Origin: Sphingomonas asaccharolytica NBRC 15499
Lineage (GTDB): Bacteria; Pseudomonadota; Alphaproteobacteria; Sphingomonadales; Sphingomonadaceae
DNA length: 64,000 nt
Reading direction: 5' to 3'
Assembly (NCBI RefSeq): GCF_001598355.1
Contig: NZ_BCYU01000002.1
Location: forward strand, 44,846-108,845
The position numbers were made by a program, and so were the translations under genes. A model generated the notes under the pieces. The model was not told where the DNA came from and did no database searches. It was given only the letters and a program-made list of their open reading frames with translations. Below are positions 34,055 through 43,438 of the stretch, piece by piece (the stretch's first letter is position 1; every line of letters starts with the position of its first letter).

Positions 34055-35107
34055 ATGACTTCCGTTTGGGACCTTCCCGATTTCGACGACCATGAGGGCG
34101 TCCATCTGTTTCGCGACCCCGAAGCCGGACTGACCGCGATCATCGCCGTGCATTCGACCCATCTCGGCCCGGCGGCGGGCGGCGTACGCTTCTGGCATTA
34201 TGCCGACGCCAATCGCGCGATCACCGACTCGCTCAGGCTGTCGCGCGGGATGAGCTATAAGAATGCCATGGCGGGCCTGCCGCTGGGCGGCGGTAAGGGC
34301 GTCGTGCTGGCGTCGACGCCGGGCGAGGCGATCAGCCCCGCGCAACTCGAGGCGTTTGGCGCCGCGGTCGAGTCGCTCGGCGGCCGCTACGTGACGGCCG
34401 AGGATGTCGGCATGTCCGAAGCGAGCATGAAAATCATCGCGACGCGCACCAAACACGTGTCGGGCCTGCCGGTCGCGGCGGGCGGGGCGGGCGGCGATCC
34501 CGGTCCGTTCACCGCGAGCGGTGTCTATCAAGGTGTCGGGGCGGCGGCGAAGCGTGGGCTGGGCGTCGATTCGATGGCGGGCGTGCACGTCGCGATCCAG
34601 GGCGTCGGCAGCGTCGGCGGCGGACTGGCGAAGCTGCTGGCGGCGGACGGGGCCAAGCTGACGCTGGCCGACGTCAACGGCGACAAGGCAAAGGCGCTGG
34701 CCGCCGAATTGGGCGCGGCGACCGTGCCTACTGAGGAAATCCTGTCGATCGAGGCCGATGTCGTCAGCCCCAATGCGCTGGGCGCGATCCTGACCGCCGA
34801 GACGATCGCCGCGCTCAACACCAAGGTGATCGCCGGCGGCGCCAACAACCAGCTCGCGACGCGCGAGGACGGCTCGCGGCTTCACGCGCGCGGCGTGCTC
34901 TATGCGCCCGATTACGTGATCAACGCCGGCGGCATCATCAATGTCGGCCTCGAATATCTCGGCCAAGGCGACCGCGCCGAGGTCGAGGCGCGCATCGCGC
35001 GGATTCCCGAGCGACTGATCGAGGTGTGGGACGAAAGCGACCGCACGGGCGAACCGGCTTCGGACGTGGCCGACACTATCGCCCGGAGGCTGATCGGGCG
35101 GGGGTAA
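34055..35107 (+). CDS. Leucine/valine dehydrogenase-like amino acid dehydrogenase
   Basis: The 350-residue Glu/Leu/Phe/Val dehydrogenase has the catalytic lysines Lys69 (SYKNAMAGL) and Lys81 (LGGGKGVV) and a second Rossmann domain with IQGVGSVGGGLAKLL near 185. It oxidatively deaminates a branched-chain or hydrophobic amino acid with NAD, or runs in reverse. GGAG precedes the ATG at 34055. Its length and N-terminal HEGVHLFRDPEAGLTAIIAVH match leucine dehydrogenases. It is convergent with the patatin gene; the 13-base gap allows no terminator of its own. Confidence 0.9.
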   Translation: MTSVWDLPDFDDHEGVHLFRDPEAGLTAIIAVHSTHLGPAAGGVRFWHYADANRAITDSLRLSRGMSYKNAMAGLPLGGGKGVVLASTPGEAISPAQLEAFGAAVESLGGRYVTAEDVGMSEASMKIIATRTKHVSGLPVAAGGAGGDPGPFTASGVYQGVGAAAKRGLGVDSMAGVHVAIQGVGSVGGGLAKLLAADGAKLTLADVNGDKAKALAAELGAATVPTEEILSIEADVVSPNALGAILTAETIAALNTKVIAGGANNQLATREDGSRLHARGVLYAPDYVINAGGIINVGLEYLGQGDRAEVEARIARIPERLIEVWDESDRTGEPASDVADTIARRLIGRG

Positions 35108-35120
35108 GTGCGCCACCCCG

Positions 35121-36446
35121 CTATTTGGCGGACGGCGGCAACACCTTGTTCCAAGGATCGCGCGCACCGCGTTTCTGGCCATAGTCGATCAGGCACCGCA
35201 TATATTTTGGGTGGAACTGGATCGGCTTGCTTGCCGCATCGGCAGCCGAGGCGGCGGCGCAGGTCCGGCCGTCATAAACCCATTGATCGGGATCGCCCGT
35301 CATCACGCTAAGTTTCTCGTTCGAGATGAACGCCATGCGCAGCGTACCGTTGTCGACCGCCCATTGCTCGGCGTCGCCGACCGACAGACGATAAACCTGG
35401 TTTTCCATCATATCGACCGCGCGCAGGCCGAAGCTTGCAACCGACCATTGGCTGATCCGCTGACCCTTGTCGTCCAGCCAGGGCCCGCCATACAGCGCGC
35501 CATTGACGATCACCGTCATGTCGGTTGAGCCATCGGATTTGGCGACGCTGCGAAGCTGGTCGAAGAACACCCCGAACCGCGCGCCACCGTCCATGAACAT
35601 GTCGGCCTGCGGTGAGCCCGCGATGTTGAGCGACACCGGCGGGACGCCGGGCGGCACGGTCGATGAGGCAATCAGCGAATCGATATAGCACGGGATCATT
35701 CTGTCGACGGCGCCGGCATCGACGGCTTGCCGGTCGACCGCTTGCTTCGCCATTTCAGTCAGATCGACCGCATAGCCATAACCGTCATCGAGGTCGGTGA
35801 TTCCAACGAACAGCGAGCGACCCTTCCTTGCTTCGGCGGCCACCGCGACGATCGTGTCATGAGTGATCAGCGCCTGCAACAAGTCGTGCAGTGGGCCGAA
35901 TGTCGCGATCGATCCCTTGGTCACCGCGCGAAGCGGCGAGCCGACCTTCATCAGGTCGCCTTCCTTCTGGATCGCATAAGCCAGCGCGAGATCGTGAAGG
36001 TTCGACTGACCCGGTTTCGCAAGGTCAGGGCTGAGCGACATATAGGCCGGCAATGCGGTTCGGTCGGCCGGCTCGGGCTGGTTCGCCAGGAAGATCAGGG
36101 TGCTTTGCAGCGAGCCGGTGCTGACGCCAGTTACCACCTGATAGTCCGGGACACGGGGAAGCCCCAGAAAGAAGCCGGCGCCGAACGCGCCATGCTGCCC
36201 GCCGCCGCTGAGCACGAGCACCTGGCGCGGGCCGTTCGGCGCGCTCTGGGGTGCCCTCAGCCGACTCAGCAAGACCTCGCCGAATTCACGTGGCGCGCGA
36301 TTCTCGGTCAGGAACGCGTGCGGGTCCTGCGGGCTGGGCAGCAAGCGATAGGCGATGACGGCGCAGCCCGGCGGCGCGATCGGACGAAGCTGCCCGCATC
36401 CCGCGAGCAACAGCACCGACATGACGAGCGCGGCCAATCTGATCAT
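35121..36446 (-). CDS. Patatin-like phospholipase lipoprotein
   Basis: The 441-residue protein has a lipobox LLAGC with Cys17 as lipidation site. The patatin catalytic elements are the oxyanion loop GGGQHG (81-86), nucleophile Ser109 in GVSTG, and the dyad Asp286 in DGG. It is predicted to be a periplasmic membrane-attached lipid acyl hydrolase. RBS and start are normal. It reads away from the ccm operon, leaving a 234-base divergent gap. Confidence 0.88.
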   Translation of the reverse strand: MIRLAALVMSVLLLAGCGQLRPIAPPGCAVIAYRLLPSPQDPHAFLTENRAPREFGEVLLSRLRAPQSAPNGPRQVLVLSGGGQHGAFGAGFFLGLPRVPDYQVVTGVSTGSLQSTLIFLANQPEPADRTALPAYMSLSPDLAKPGQSNLHDLALAYAIQKEGDLMKVGSPLRAVTKGSIATFGPLHDLLQALITHDTIVAVAAEARKGRSLFVGITDLDDGYGYAVDLTEMAKQAVDRQAVDAGAVDRMIPCYIDSLIASSTVPPGVPPVSLNIAGSPQADMFMDGGARFGVFFDQLRSVAKSDGSTDMTVIVNGALYGGPWLDDKGQRISQWSVASFGLRAVDMMENQVYRLSVGDAEQWAVDNGTLRMAFISNEKLSVMTGDPDQWVYDGRTCAAASAADAASKPIQFHPKYMRCLIDYGQKRGARDPWNKVLPPSAK

Positions 36447-36680
36447 CGAACATCCCCGACCGCGATGATGTGATCAAATGCCGGTTGAAACAATGGCCAT
36501 CGGGCGACCGGGACAGACAATCGCAACCGAACTGGATGTTTCTGCGGTTCAGTCCGGGACGATTGAATGGTCAAGGACGCTGGTCTGCGCGGCGTCGCCG
36601 GCGGACGCGGCTCCAGGATGCCGTCATGTCCAACTGACAGGTGACGCGGCGCGAATCTTGCCCTATTCGCCTCGTCCATC

Positions 36681-37403
36681 GTGGCCAGCCTTCATGCCCT
36701 TGCGAATCCCGCGCGTTTTCTGCGCCTGGCACGTCCGCTGACGCCGGCCTTCTTGCTGTCGGGCGTGCTGCTGACCCTGTTCGGCTGCTGGGCCGGGCTG
36801 ACCCAGACGCCGCCCGACTATCTGCAGGGCGACAGCGTGCGGATCCTCTACATCCACGTGCCGACCGCCTGGTTGGGGATGGGCGGATGGAGCGGGATCG
36901 CGATTGCCAGCCTGTCCTATCTCGTCTGGCGGCATCCGCTGGCACGGATCGCCGCGCGCGCGATTGCCTTGCCCGGCGCGGTGTTCGCGTTCCTGTGCCT
37001 CGCTACCGGATCGATCTGGGGGCGGCCGACCTGGGGTACCTGGTGGGAATGGGACGGGCGGCTGACCAGCATGTTGCTGCTGTTCTTCGTCTATCTCGCT
37101 TATATGGCGCTGGCGCGTGCCGATGCCGATCGTGGCGGGGACGGGCGGTTGCCGGCAATCTATGGCATCGCCGGCACCGTGCTGTTGCCGATCATCCGCT
37201 ATTCGGTGGTGTGGTGGAATACGCTGCATCAGGGCGAAAGCATCGGGCTGACCAGCTCGACGGTTGATTCCTCGATGCTCTGGCCGCTCTGGTTCACGCT
37301 GTCGGGCTTCACGTTCCTGTTCGCGGGTATCGTGCTGATGCGGATGCGCGCGATGCTGGCACGCGAGCGGCGCGAGGCGCGGATGCGGAGGATGGCGGCA
37401 TGA
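36681..37403 (+). CDS. ccmC: Heme exporter/heme-handling protein CcmC
   Basis: The 240-residue protein starts with GTG at 36681, with poor Shine-Dalgarno. Six membrane segments and the tryptophan-rich periplasmic motif WGTWWEWDGRLTS (about 115-128) identify CcmC, which with CcmD loads heme onto CcmE. Conserved histidines flank the motif (ILYIHVPTAW and NTLHQGESI). It is the first gene of a seven-gene cytochrome c maturation operon; ccmA and ccmB are not in this window. Confidence 0.95.
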   Translation: MASLHALANPARFLRLARPLTPAFLLSGVLLTLFGCWAGLTQTPPDYLQGDSVRILYIHVPTAWLGMGGWSGIAIASLSYLVWRHPLARIAARAIALPGAVFAFLCLATGSIWGRPTWGTWWEWDGRLTSMLLLFFVYLAYMALARADADRGGDGRLPAIYGIAGTVLLPIIRYSVVWWNTLHQGESIGLTSSTVDSSMLWPLWFTLSGFTFLFAGIVLMRMRAMLARERREARMRRMAA

Positions 37404-37513
37404 ACCAGTGGCTGTTCGTCGCCGCGGCTTATGGCGTCACACTCGGCGCGACGATCGCGCTGCTCGGGTGGAGCTATGTCGCGATGCGTGCCGCGGAGCG
37501 CGATCCCAAGTGA
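37400..37513 (+). CDS. ccmD: Heme exporter protein CcmD
   Basis: A 37-residue protein starts at an ATG overlapping the ccmC stop (ATGA) and ends overlapping the ccmE GTG. It begins MNQWLFVAAAYGVTLGATIA, continues as one membrane helix and ends with a short basic tail. Size, single helix and place between ccmC and ccmE identify CcmD, which releases holo-CcmE from the CcmABCD complex. Confidence 0.88.
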   Translation: MNQWLFVAAAYGVTLGATIALLGWSYVAMRAAERDPK

Positions 37514-37944
37514 AGCCAAAACATCAACGATTATGGCTCGCGGGGCTGGCGGTCCTGGCGATCGCAGGGGCAAGCGGGCTGGCTTTGTCGGGTCTCAAGG
37601 ACCAGGCGTCGTTCTTCTACGCGCCGTCCGACGTCAAGAAACAGGGGCTCCCGCTGGGCAAGGCGGTGCGGCTGGGCGGCCTGGTCGAGGCCGGGTCGAT
37701 CAAGCGCGCTGCCGATGGCGTGACGCTCGACTTCGTCGTGACCGATGGCGCCGCCACCACGCCGGTGAGCTTCAAGGGCATCGCGCCCGACCTGTTCCGC
37801 GAGAAATCGGGGGTGGTGGCCGAAGGGCAGTTCCAGCCCGACGGCGGTTTCGTCGCGACCAATCTGCTCGCCAAGCATGATGAGAAATACCAGCCGCCCG
37901 AACTCGCGGGCAAGCTGCACGAGACGAGGTCGCTGAAGCAATGA
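37510..37944 (+). CDS. ccmE: Heme chaperone CcmE
   Basis: The 144-residue protein starts with a GTG overlapping the ccmD stop (GTGA). It has an N-terminal membrane anchor (LWLAGLAVLAIAGASGLAL), a beta-barrel OB-fold and the covalent heme-binding His123 in LLAKHDEKY with Tyr127. It carries heme from CcmC to CcmF in the periplasm. Its stop overlaps the ccmF start (ATGA). Confidence 0.95.
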   Translation: MKPKHQRLWLAGLAVLAIAGASGLALSGLKDQASFFYAPSDVKKQGLPLGKAVRLGGLVEAGSIKRAADGVTLDFVVTDGAATTPVSFKGIAPDLFREKSGVVAEGQFQPDGGFVATNLLAKHDEKYQPPELAGKLHETRSLKQ

Positions 37945-39872
37945 TCGCCGAAGGGGGACTGGCCGCGCTCTGGCTGGCCGCCGTCATGGCGGTGCTGCAA
38001 TTGGTGCTCGCGTCGAGCGCGGTGATCGGCGGGCGCGACGAGATGGCGCGCGCGGTGCGCCCGGTGGCGATCGCCCAGGGGCTGCTGACCGCACTTGCGA
38101 TGCTGTGTCTGATCCTGGTGTTCGTCCAGTCCGACATGTCGGTGCTGCTGGTCGCCGAGAACAGCCATTCGCTCAAGCCGATGATCTACAAGATCGCCGG
38201 CGCCTGGGGAAACCACGAAGGATCGATGCTGCTCTGGGTGACGATCCTGGGGCTGGCCGGCGCGGCGGTGGCGATCTTCGAGCGCCGGCTCGATCAACGA
38301 ACGCTCAACGCGACGATCGGGGCGCAGGCGCTGATCGCGATGGGGTTCTATGCCTTCCTGCTGTTCGCCTCCAACCCGTTCGCGCGGCTGTTTCCGTCGC
38401 CGCCTGACGGTAACGGCCTCAACCCGTTGCTCCAGGATCCCGGTTTGGCGTTCCACCCGCCAACCTTGTACGTCGGCTATGTCGGCATCTCGGTCGCCTT
38501 TTCGTTCGCGGTCGGGGCGCTGGTCACGCGCGATGTCGGTACGGCCTTTGCCCGCGCGATGCGTCCCTGGGTGCTCGGCGCGTGGATCTTCCTGACCATC
38601 GGTATCACCGCCGGCAGCTATTGGGCTTATTACGAGCTCGGCTGGGGCGGCTGGTGGTTCTGGGATCCGGTCGAGAATGCCAGCCTGATGCCGTGGCTGG
38701 CGGCGACCGCCTTGCTCCATTCGGTGTCGGTATTGGCGACGCGCGATGGCTTGCGCGCCTGGACGATCATGCTGGCGGTGGTCGCCTTTTCGATGAGCAT
38801 GATCGGGACCTTCCTGGTGCGCTCGGGCATCCTGACCAGCGTGCATGCCTTTGCCGTCGACCCGAAGCGCGGCGCGTTCCTGCTGGCGTTGCTGGCGATC
38901 TATATCGGTGGCGCGCTGACGCTGTTCGCGGCGCGGATCGGCACCGTGCGGCAAGGCAATACCTTTGCTGTGGTCAGCCGCGAGGGCGCGCTGGTGGTCA
39001 ATAACCTGCTCTTGTCGGTGATCCTGGGGATCGTGCTGATCGGCACGCTCTATCCGCTCGCCGCGGCCGGCTGGGGCGTGCAATTGTCGGTCGGCAAGCC
39101 GTTCTTCGACAAGACCGTGGGGCCGGTGGCGCTGGCGCTGGTCGTGTTCATCGCGATCGGGCCGCTGCTGCGCTGGCGGCGCGACGAGACGCAGGCGCTG
39201 CTCAAGCGAATGACCTGGCCAGTGGCGGCATCGTGCGCCGCGCTGATCGTGCTGGTGCCATTCGCCTGGGGTGCGGGTATCCTGCCGCTGGCGGCGCTGG
39301 TGCTGGCCGCGGGACTCGCGGTGGCGAGCGTCGCGCCGTTATGGGGGCGTAATCTGCGTCGCACGCCGCTCTTCACCTGGGGCATGGCGGTCGCGCATCT
39401 GGGCGTCGCGGTGAGCCTGGCCGGGATGGCGAGCGATAGCGCCTTCACCAAGGAGACCCTGGCAGTATTGCGCCAGGGCGAGACGCGCGCGGTCGGGCCG
39501 TATCTGGTGACGATGACCGGCATCCGTCCGGTGGTCGGACCCAATTGGTCGGCGGTCGCCGCCGATCTCAGCATCCGCCGCGGCGAGGGCGCACCGTTCA
39601 TCCTGTCGCCGGAGTCGCGCTTCTTCGCCAGCCCGCCGACATCGACCAGCGAAAGCGCGATCGCGACGCGCCTTGATGGCCAGCTCTATACCGTGCTCGG
39701 TCAGCCCGACGGCAAGGGCGGGTGGCAGGTCCGCTTGTGGTGGAAGCCGTTCGTGACCTTGATCTGGCTGGGCGGGGGCCTGATCGGCCTGGGCGGCGCT
39801 TTGTCGTTCATCGGTCGGATCCGCCGCCGCAAGCGCGCGGTGTATGATGAATATGAGGAGGCGGTGGCGTGA
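37941..39872 (+). CDS. ccmF: Cytochrome c heme lyase subunit CcmF
   Basis: The 643-residue protein has about 14 membrane segments and the WWD motif GWGGWWFWDPVENASLMPWL (near residue 235), with conserved histidines in NHEGS and FHPPTLY. It ligates heme from CcmE to apocytochrome CxxCH motifs together with CcmH and CcmI. The ATG overlaps the ccmE stop, and its own stop overlaps the ccmG GTG. Confidence 0.96.
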   Translation: MIAEGGLAALWLAAVMAVLQLVLASSAVIGGRDEMARAVRPVAIAQGLLTALAMLCLILVFVQSDMSVLLVAENSHSLKPMIYKIAGAWGNHEGSMLLWVTILGLAGAAVAIFERRLDQRTLNATIGAQALIAMGFYAFLLFASNPFARLFPSPPDGNGLNPLLQDPGLAFHPPTLYVGYVGISVAFSFAVGALVTRDVGTAFARAMRPWVLGAWIFLTIGITAGSYWAYYELGWGGWWFWDPVENASLMPWLAATALLHSVSVLATRDGLRAWTIMLAVVAFSMSMIGTFLVRSGILTSVHAFAVDPKRGAFLLALLAIYIGGALTLFAARIGTVRQGNTFAVVSREGALVVNNLLLSVILGIVLIGTLYPLAAAGWGVQLSVGKPFFDKTVGPVALALVVFIAIGPLLRWRRDETQALLKRMTWPVAASCAALIVLVPFAWGAGILPLAALVLAAGLAVASVAPLWGRNLRRTPLFTWGMAVAHLGVAVSLAGMASDSAFTKETLAVLRQGETRAVGPYLVTMTGIRPVVGPNWSAVAADLSIRRGEGAPFILSPESRFFASPPTSTSESAIATRLDGQLYTVLGQPDGKGGWQVRLWWKPFVTLIWLGGGLIGLGGALSFIGRIRRRKRAVYDEYEEAVA

Positions 39873-40396
39873 GGCGCGTGCTGCTCTGGCTGCCGCTCGT
39901 TTTGTTTGCCGGGTTGTTCGGGCTGGTCGCGCTCGGGTTGTTCAAGCCGGCGGACCGTACCGTTCGCTCGGCGATGGTCGACAAGCCGCTGCCCGATTTC
40001 GCGCTGCCGGCGATGTTGCCGGACAAGCCGGGGGTCGCGCGTACCGGCTTCGGCGGCGGCAAGCCGCGCCTGATCAACGTCTTCGCCAGTTGGTGCGTGC
40101 CCTGCATCGCCGAGGCGCCCGAGCTGATGAAGCTGAAGGCTGCCGGCGTGCCGATCGACGGCGTCGCGATCAACGACACGCCCGAGGCGGTGCAGAAGTT
40201 CCTCGACCGCAACGGCGATCCCTTTCAGCGGATCGGCAACGACAAGGCCAGCCAGGTGCAGATCGCCTTGGGCTCGTCCGGCGTGCCGGAGACGTTCCTG
40301 ATCGACGGGCGCGGCCGGATCGTGCGGCAATATGTCAGCAACTTGCAGTCGGATCAGGTCGACGACATCCTCAAGGCGTGGCGGGGGATGCGATGA
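39869..40396 (+). CDS. ccmG: Thiol:disulfide interchange protein CcmG/DsbE
   Basis: The 175-residue protein starts with GTG overlapping the ccmF stop. An N-terminal membrane anchor (LLWLPLVLFAGLFGLVALGL) precedes a thioredoxin fold with Cys76 and Cys79 in WCVPC and a cis-Pro segment GVPETFLID. It keeps apocytochrome cysteines reduced in the periplasm. Its stop overlaps the ccmH ATG. Confidence 0.95.
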   Translation: MRRVLLWLPLVLFAGLFGLVALGLFKPADRTVRSAMVDKPLPDFALPAMLPDKPGVARTGFGGGKPRLINVFASWCVPCIAEAPELMKLKAAGVPIDGVAINDTPEAVQKFLDRNGDPFQRIGNDKASQVQIALGSSGVPETFLIDGRGRIVRQYVSNLQSDQVDDILKAWRGMR

Positions 40397-40929
40397 GCCT
40401 TCCTCGTTCTGCAACCCTGCGATCCGCCCTAATCCGTCATCCCGGCCTTGTGCCGGGATCCGCCAAGCGGCAGGCCACAGCGTACGAGATCGTAAGACAG
40501 GCCTTGCGGCCCGGCAGACCCCGGCACAAGGCCGGGGTGACGGTGGTGGTTTTGGCGTTGTTGGCAAGCTTCGCAACACCGGCCATGGCCCAACAGGCTC
40601 CGCTCGCCGACACGCAGCTCAGCGATCCCGCGCAGGAGGCGCAGGCCAAGGCGTTGATGGAGACGATCCGCTGCGTCGAATGCCAGGGCCAGGCGATCTC
40701 CGACAGCAATGCCGATATCGCCGCCAACATGCGCTCGCTGATCCGCGAACGGATCAAGGCCGGCGAGAGCCCGGAGCAGGTGCGTGCCTGGCTGATCCAG
40801 CGCTACGGCGATTATATCAGTTATGACCCGCCCCTGGGTGGCGCGACCTGGCCGCTCTGGGCGGCACCGTTCGTGCTGCTCGTGATCGGAATCGCGATCG
40901 CGCGGTCGAGCTTCAGGAGGAAGCGCTGA
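40393..40929 (+). CDS. ccmH: Cytochrome c maturation protein CcmH with repeat-derived N-terminus
   Basis: The ATG at 40393 overlaps the ccmG stop, giving 178 residues. The mature domain is normal: RCVECQ with Cys94 and Cys97, then a C-terminal membrane helix (WPLWAAPFVLLVIGIAIA). Residues about 15-51 are encoded by a palindromic repeat (40434-40543) and push the signal hydrophobic core VTVVVLALLASFATPAMA to residues 49-66, an unusually long n-region. Translation from a GTG at the repeat's end (near 40537) could give a normal signal peptide. CcmH reduces apocytochrome thiols and assists heme ligation. Confidence 0.93.
   Translation: MSLPRSATLRSALIRHPGLVPGSAKRQATAYEIVRQALRPGRPRHKAGVTVVVLALLASFATPAMAQQAPLADTQLSDPAQEAQAKALMETIRCVECQGQAISDSNADIAANMRSLIRERIKAGESPEQVRAWLIQRYGDYISYDPPLGGATWPLWAAPFVLLVIGIAIARSSFRRKR
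40434..40543. repeat. Palindromic repeat inside ccmH
   Basis: CCGTCATCCCGGCCTTGTGC at the left end is mirrored by GCACAAGGCCGGGGTGACGG at the right end, with about 70 bases between. The element is read in frame, contributing peptides RHPGLVPGS and RHKAGVTV. It is related in type to the repeat at 15741-15849. Confidence 0.85.
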
Positions 40930-41573
40930 TGGGCTGGATCATGCTCGCGCTGATCGGGCTGACCACGGCGGCCCTACTTGCCGTACTTCGCCTGCCGCGA
41001 TTGCTATGGCCGCTGGCCGGCGCGGCGTTGATGCTGGGGGCGGCGGGCTATGCCTGGCAAGGACAGCCTGACCTAGCGGCGCAGCCCGTCGCGGCCGATG
41101 CGGTCAAGCTGCCGCTGAGCTTCGAGTACAAGAAGTTACGCGACACCTTCTTTGGCCGCTTCGGCGGCGAGTCGATGTATTTCGGCATTTCGGACGTGGC
41201 GCTGGCCAATGGCGATCCCGATTTCGCCGCGCGCGCTCTGACCGGCGGTGTCGATTATGCGCCGAAGAACGCGGCGATGTGGAGCGAACTCGGTAACGTG
41301 ATCGCGCTGCATGATCGCGGCGTGGTGTCGCCGGCGGCACTGCTGGCGTATCGCCGCGCGATGATGCTGGCGCCGGATAATCCGGGGCCGCCCCTGTTCC
41401 TCGGCCTCGCTTATGTTCGCGCCGGAGAGTTCGCGAAGGCGAGACCGCTTTGGAAGCACGCGCTGGATTTGACGCCCAAGAATGCCAGTTATCGCGACGA
41501 GATCGCGCGCCGGCTGGCTCTGCTCGACACTCTGCTCGCCGAAATCTCTCGCGAACAATCCGCCCCGCACTGA
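40929..41573 (+). CDS. ccmI: CcmI/CycH-like TPR cytochrome c biogenesis factor
   Basis: The 214-residue protein starts at an ATG overlapping the ccmH stop (TGATG). Two N-terminal membrane segments (about 1-20 and 26-45) precede TPR-like helices (PDFAARALTGGVDYAPKNAA, PDNPGPPLFLGLAYVRAGEF, PLWKHALDLTPKNASY). This matches a short CcmI/CycH that binds apocytochrome for the heme ligation complex. It ends the ccm operon, and a hairpin spans its stop codon. Confidence 0.85.
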   Translation: MGWIMLALIGLTTAALLAVLRLPRLLWPLAGAALMLGAAGYAWQGQPDLAAQPVAADAVKLPLSFEYKKLRDTFFGRFGGESMYFGISDVALANGDPDFAARALTGGVDYAPKNAAMWSELGNVIALHDRGVVSPAALLAYRRAMMLAPDNPGPPLFLGLAYVRAGEFAKARPLWKHALDLTPKNASYRDEIARRLALLDTLLAEISREQSAPH

Positions 41574-41586
41574 ACACGGGGCGGAT
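41558..41586. terminator. Hairpin across the ccmI stop codon, bidirectional
   Basis: ATCCGCCCCG and CGGGGCGGAT are perfect 10-base arms around the stop. It lies between convergent ccmI and ald. No U-run follows. Confidence 0.55.
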
Positions 41587-41610
41587 CGTCGGAGGGGATC
41601 TCCGGCCTGA

Positions 41611-42717
41611 TCAGGCGTGCCAGGCCTCGAACGGGAGGTCGAGCGCGTCGGCCACCGCTTCGTGCGTGATCTTGCCCTTATACACGTTGAGACCATTGGC
41701 GAGGTGCGGATCGGCCTTCATCGCTCCCTCGGCGCCGAGCTTGGCAAGCTTGAGCGCGAAGGGCAGGGTGGCGTTGTTGAGCGCGAAGGCGCTGGTCCGC
41801 GCCACCGCGCCGGGCATGTTGGCGACGCAATAATGGATCACGCCGTCGACCTCGAACACCGGATCCTCGTGCGTTGTGGCATGGCTGGTCTCGAAGCAGC
41901 CGCCCTGATCGATCGCAATGTCGACCAGCACCGAGCCGCGCTTCATCGTCTTGACCATCTCGCGCGTGACCAGCTTGGGCGCCGCCGCGCCCGGAACCAG
42001 CACCGCGCCGATCACCAGATGCGCATTCTTCACCGCCTGGGCGATTGCCTGCTTCGACGCATATTGCGTCTTGATCTGGCTGGAGAAGAACATGTCGAGT
42101 TCGGCCAGACGGTCGTTATTGATGTCATAGATGGTGACGTCGGCGCGCATGCCGACCGCCATCTGCGCCGCGTTGATGCCCGACACGCCGCCGCCGAGGA
42201 TCGCGACCTTGGCCGGCGCTACGCCGGGAACGCCGCCGAGCAATACGCCACGGCCGCCCTGTTCCTTTTCGAGATAGTGCGCGCCGACCTGGACCGACAT
42301 GCGGCCGGCGACTTCGGACATCGGCTTCAGGAGCGGCAGGCCGCCGCGCGCCGCGGTCACCGTCTCATAAGCGATACAGGTCGCGCCCGACTTCATCAGG
42401 CCTTCGGCCTGCGGCTTGTCGGCGGCGAGATGGAGGTAGGTGAACAACACGTGCCGCGGCTCAAGCATCGCCACTTCCTGCGGCTGCGGCTCCTTGACCT
42501 TCACGATCATGTCCGATTCGGCGAACACGGTCTTGGCGTCGGGCACGATGCGCGCGCCGGCGTCGATATAGGCCTGATCCTCGAAATCGATGCCCATGCC
42601 GGCCTTGGTCTCGACGATGACCTCGTGACCGGCGGCGTGGAGCTCGGCGACCGACGAGGGGGTCAGACCGACGCGATATTCGTGATTCTTGATTTCCTTG
42701 GGAACACCGACTCGCAT
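41611..42717 (-). CDS. ald: Alanine dehydrogenase
   Basis: The ATG at 42717 with AGGAG upstream gives 368 residues. Catalytic Lys75 (VKVKEP) and His96 (YLHLAA) fall at the canonical positions, and the NAD-binding motif [19 protein letters not shown] lies near 170. It interconverts alanine and pyruvate plus ammonia using NAD. The divergent Lrp-family gene 126 bases away is a likely regulator, an arrangement common in proteobacteria. Confidence 0.96.
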   Translation of the reverse strand: MRVGVPKEIKNHEYRVGLTPSSVAELHAAGHEVIVETKAGMGIDFEDQAYIDAGARIVPDAKTVFAESDMIVKVKEPQPQEVAMLEPRHVLFTYLHLAADKPQAEGLMKSGATCIAYETVTAARGGLPLLKPMSEVAGRMSVQVGAHYLEKEQGGRGVLLGGVPGVAPAKVAILGGGVSGINAAQMAVGMRADVTIYDINNDRLAELDMFFSSQIKTQYASKQAIAQAVKNAHLVIGAVLVPGAAAPKLVTREMVKTMKRGSVLVDIAIDQGGCFETSHATTHEDPVFEVDGVIHYCVANMPGAVARTSAFALNNATLPFALKLAKLGAEGAMKADPHLANGLNVYKGKITHEAVADALDLPFEAWHA

Positions 42718-42784
42718 GCGAACTCTCCTGAAAGGGCTTGGCACGCAAATAGCGCCGAAAAGCCGAGAGAGGTTCGCAAGTTTT

Positions 42785-42813
42785 TTGACAGGCGCGACCC
42801 CTGGCAGGATATG
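42785..42813 (+). promoter_or_regulatory. Promoter of the Lrp-family gene
   Basis: A consensus TTGACA (42785-42790) is followed 17 bases later by GATATG (42808-42813), 30 bases before the start codon. The ald-lrp gap is the likely site of Lrp binding. Confidence 0.5.
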
Positions 42814-42843
42814 TTTGCGTGATTATATTCCCATGAGAGAAAA

Positions 42844-43287
42844 ATGCTCGACCATCTCGATCGCAAGATCCTCAAACAACTCGTCGTCAATTCGGACCTG
42901 ACAAGTGCGGAACTCGGCGAGGCGGTAGGCCTGTCGGGAAGCGCGGCGCATCGCCGCGTCGGTAGCTTGCGCGACCGCGGGCTGATCGCGGGGTTTCGCG
43001 CGGTGCTGTCGCATGAGGCGCGGGGGCATCCCGCGGTGGTCATGGTCAACGTCACGCTCCGCGATCAGCGGCAGGAGACGATGGCGGCATTCGAGGCAGA
43101 GATTAGCGAATGTCCGGAAGTACGCGATTGTTTCCTGATGAGCGGCGAGGCCGATTACATGCTCCATGTCGAGGTGACCCGCGACGACAGTTTCGAGCGG
43201 ATCCACCGCGAGACACTGTCTCGCCTGCCCGGCGTGACGCGGCTGGCGTCGCATTTCGTCATCCGCGAGGTCATCCGTCGCCCGTGA
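42844..43287 (+). CDS. Lrp/AsnC-family regulator, likely of ald
   Basis: The 147-residue protein has an N-terminal helix-turn-helix (DLTSAELGEAVGLSGSAAHRRV, 18-40) and a RAM ligand-binding domain (about 65-140, VRDCFLMSGEADYMLHVEV). It starts at an ATG with GAGAGAAAA upstream, divergent from alanine dehydrogenase. It probably senses alanine or another amino acid and controls ald and itself. Confidence 0.93.
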   Translation: MLDHLDRKILKQLVVNSDLTSAELGEAVGLSGSAAHRRVGSLRDRGLIAGFRAVLSHEARGHPAVVMVNVTLRDQRQETMAAFEAEISECPEVRDCFLMSGEADYMLHVEVTRDDSFERIHRETLSRLPGVTRLASHFVIREVIRRP

Positions 43288-43438
43288 GCGACCGACTGAC
43301 CCATAACGAGCCCCATAAACGGCTATCGCATCCAATGCGTCGTTGCGAGCGTTCCTCTGCGATGCTAGGGCGCCGCCACCGTAAACAGGGGCTTCATACG
43401 GTCATCATGACCTTTCGTGCGAACGCGCGGCGACTGCC

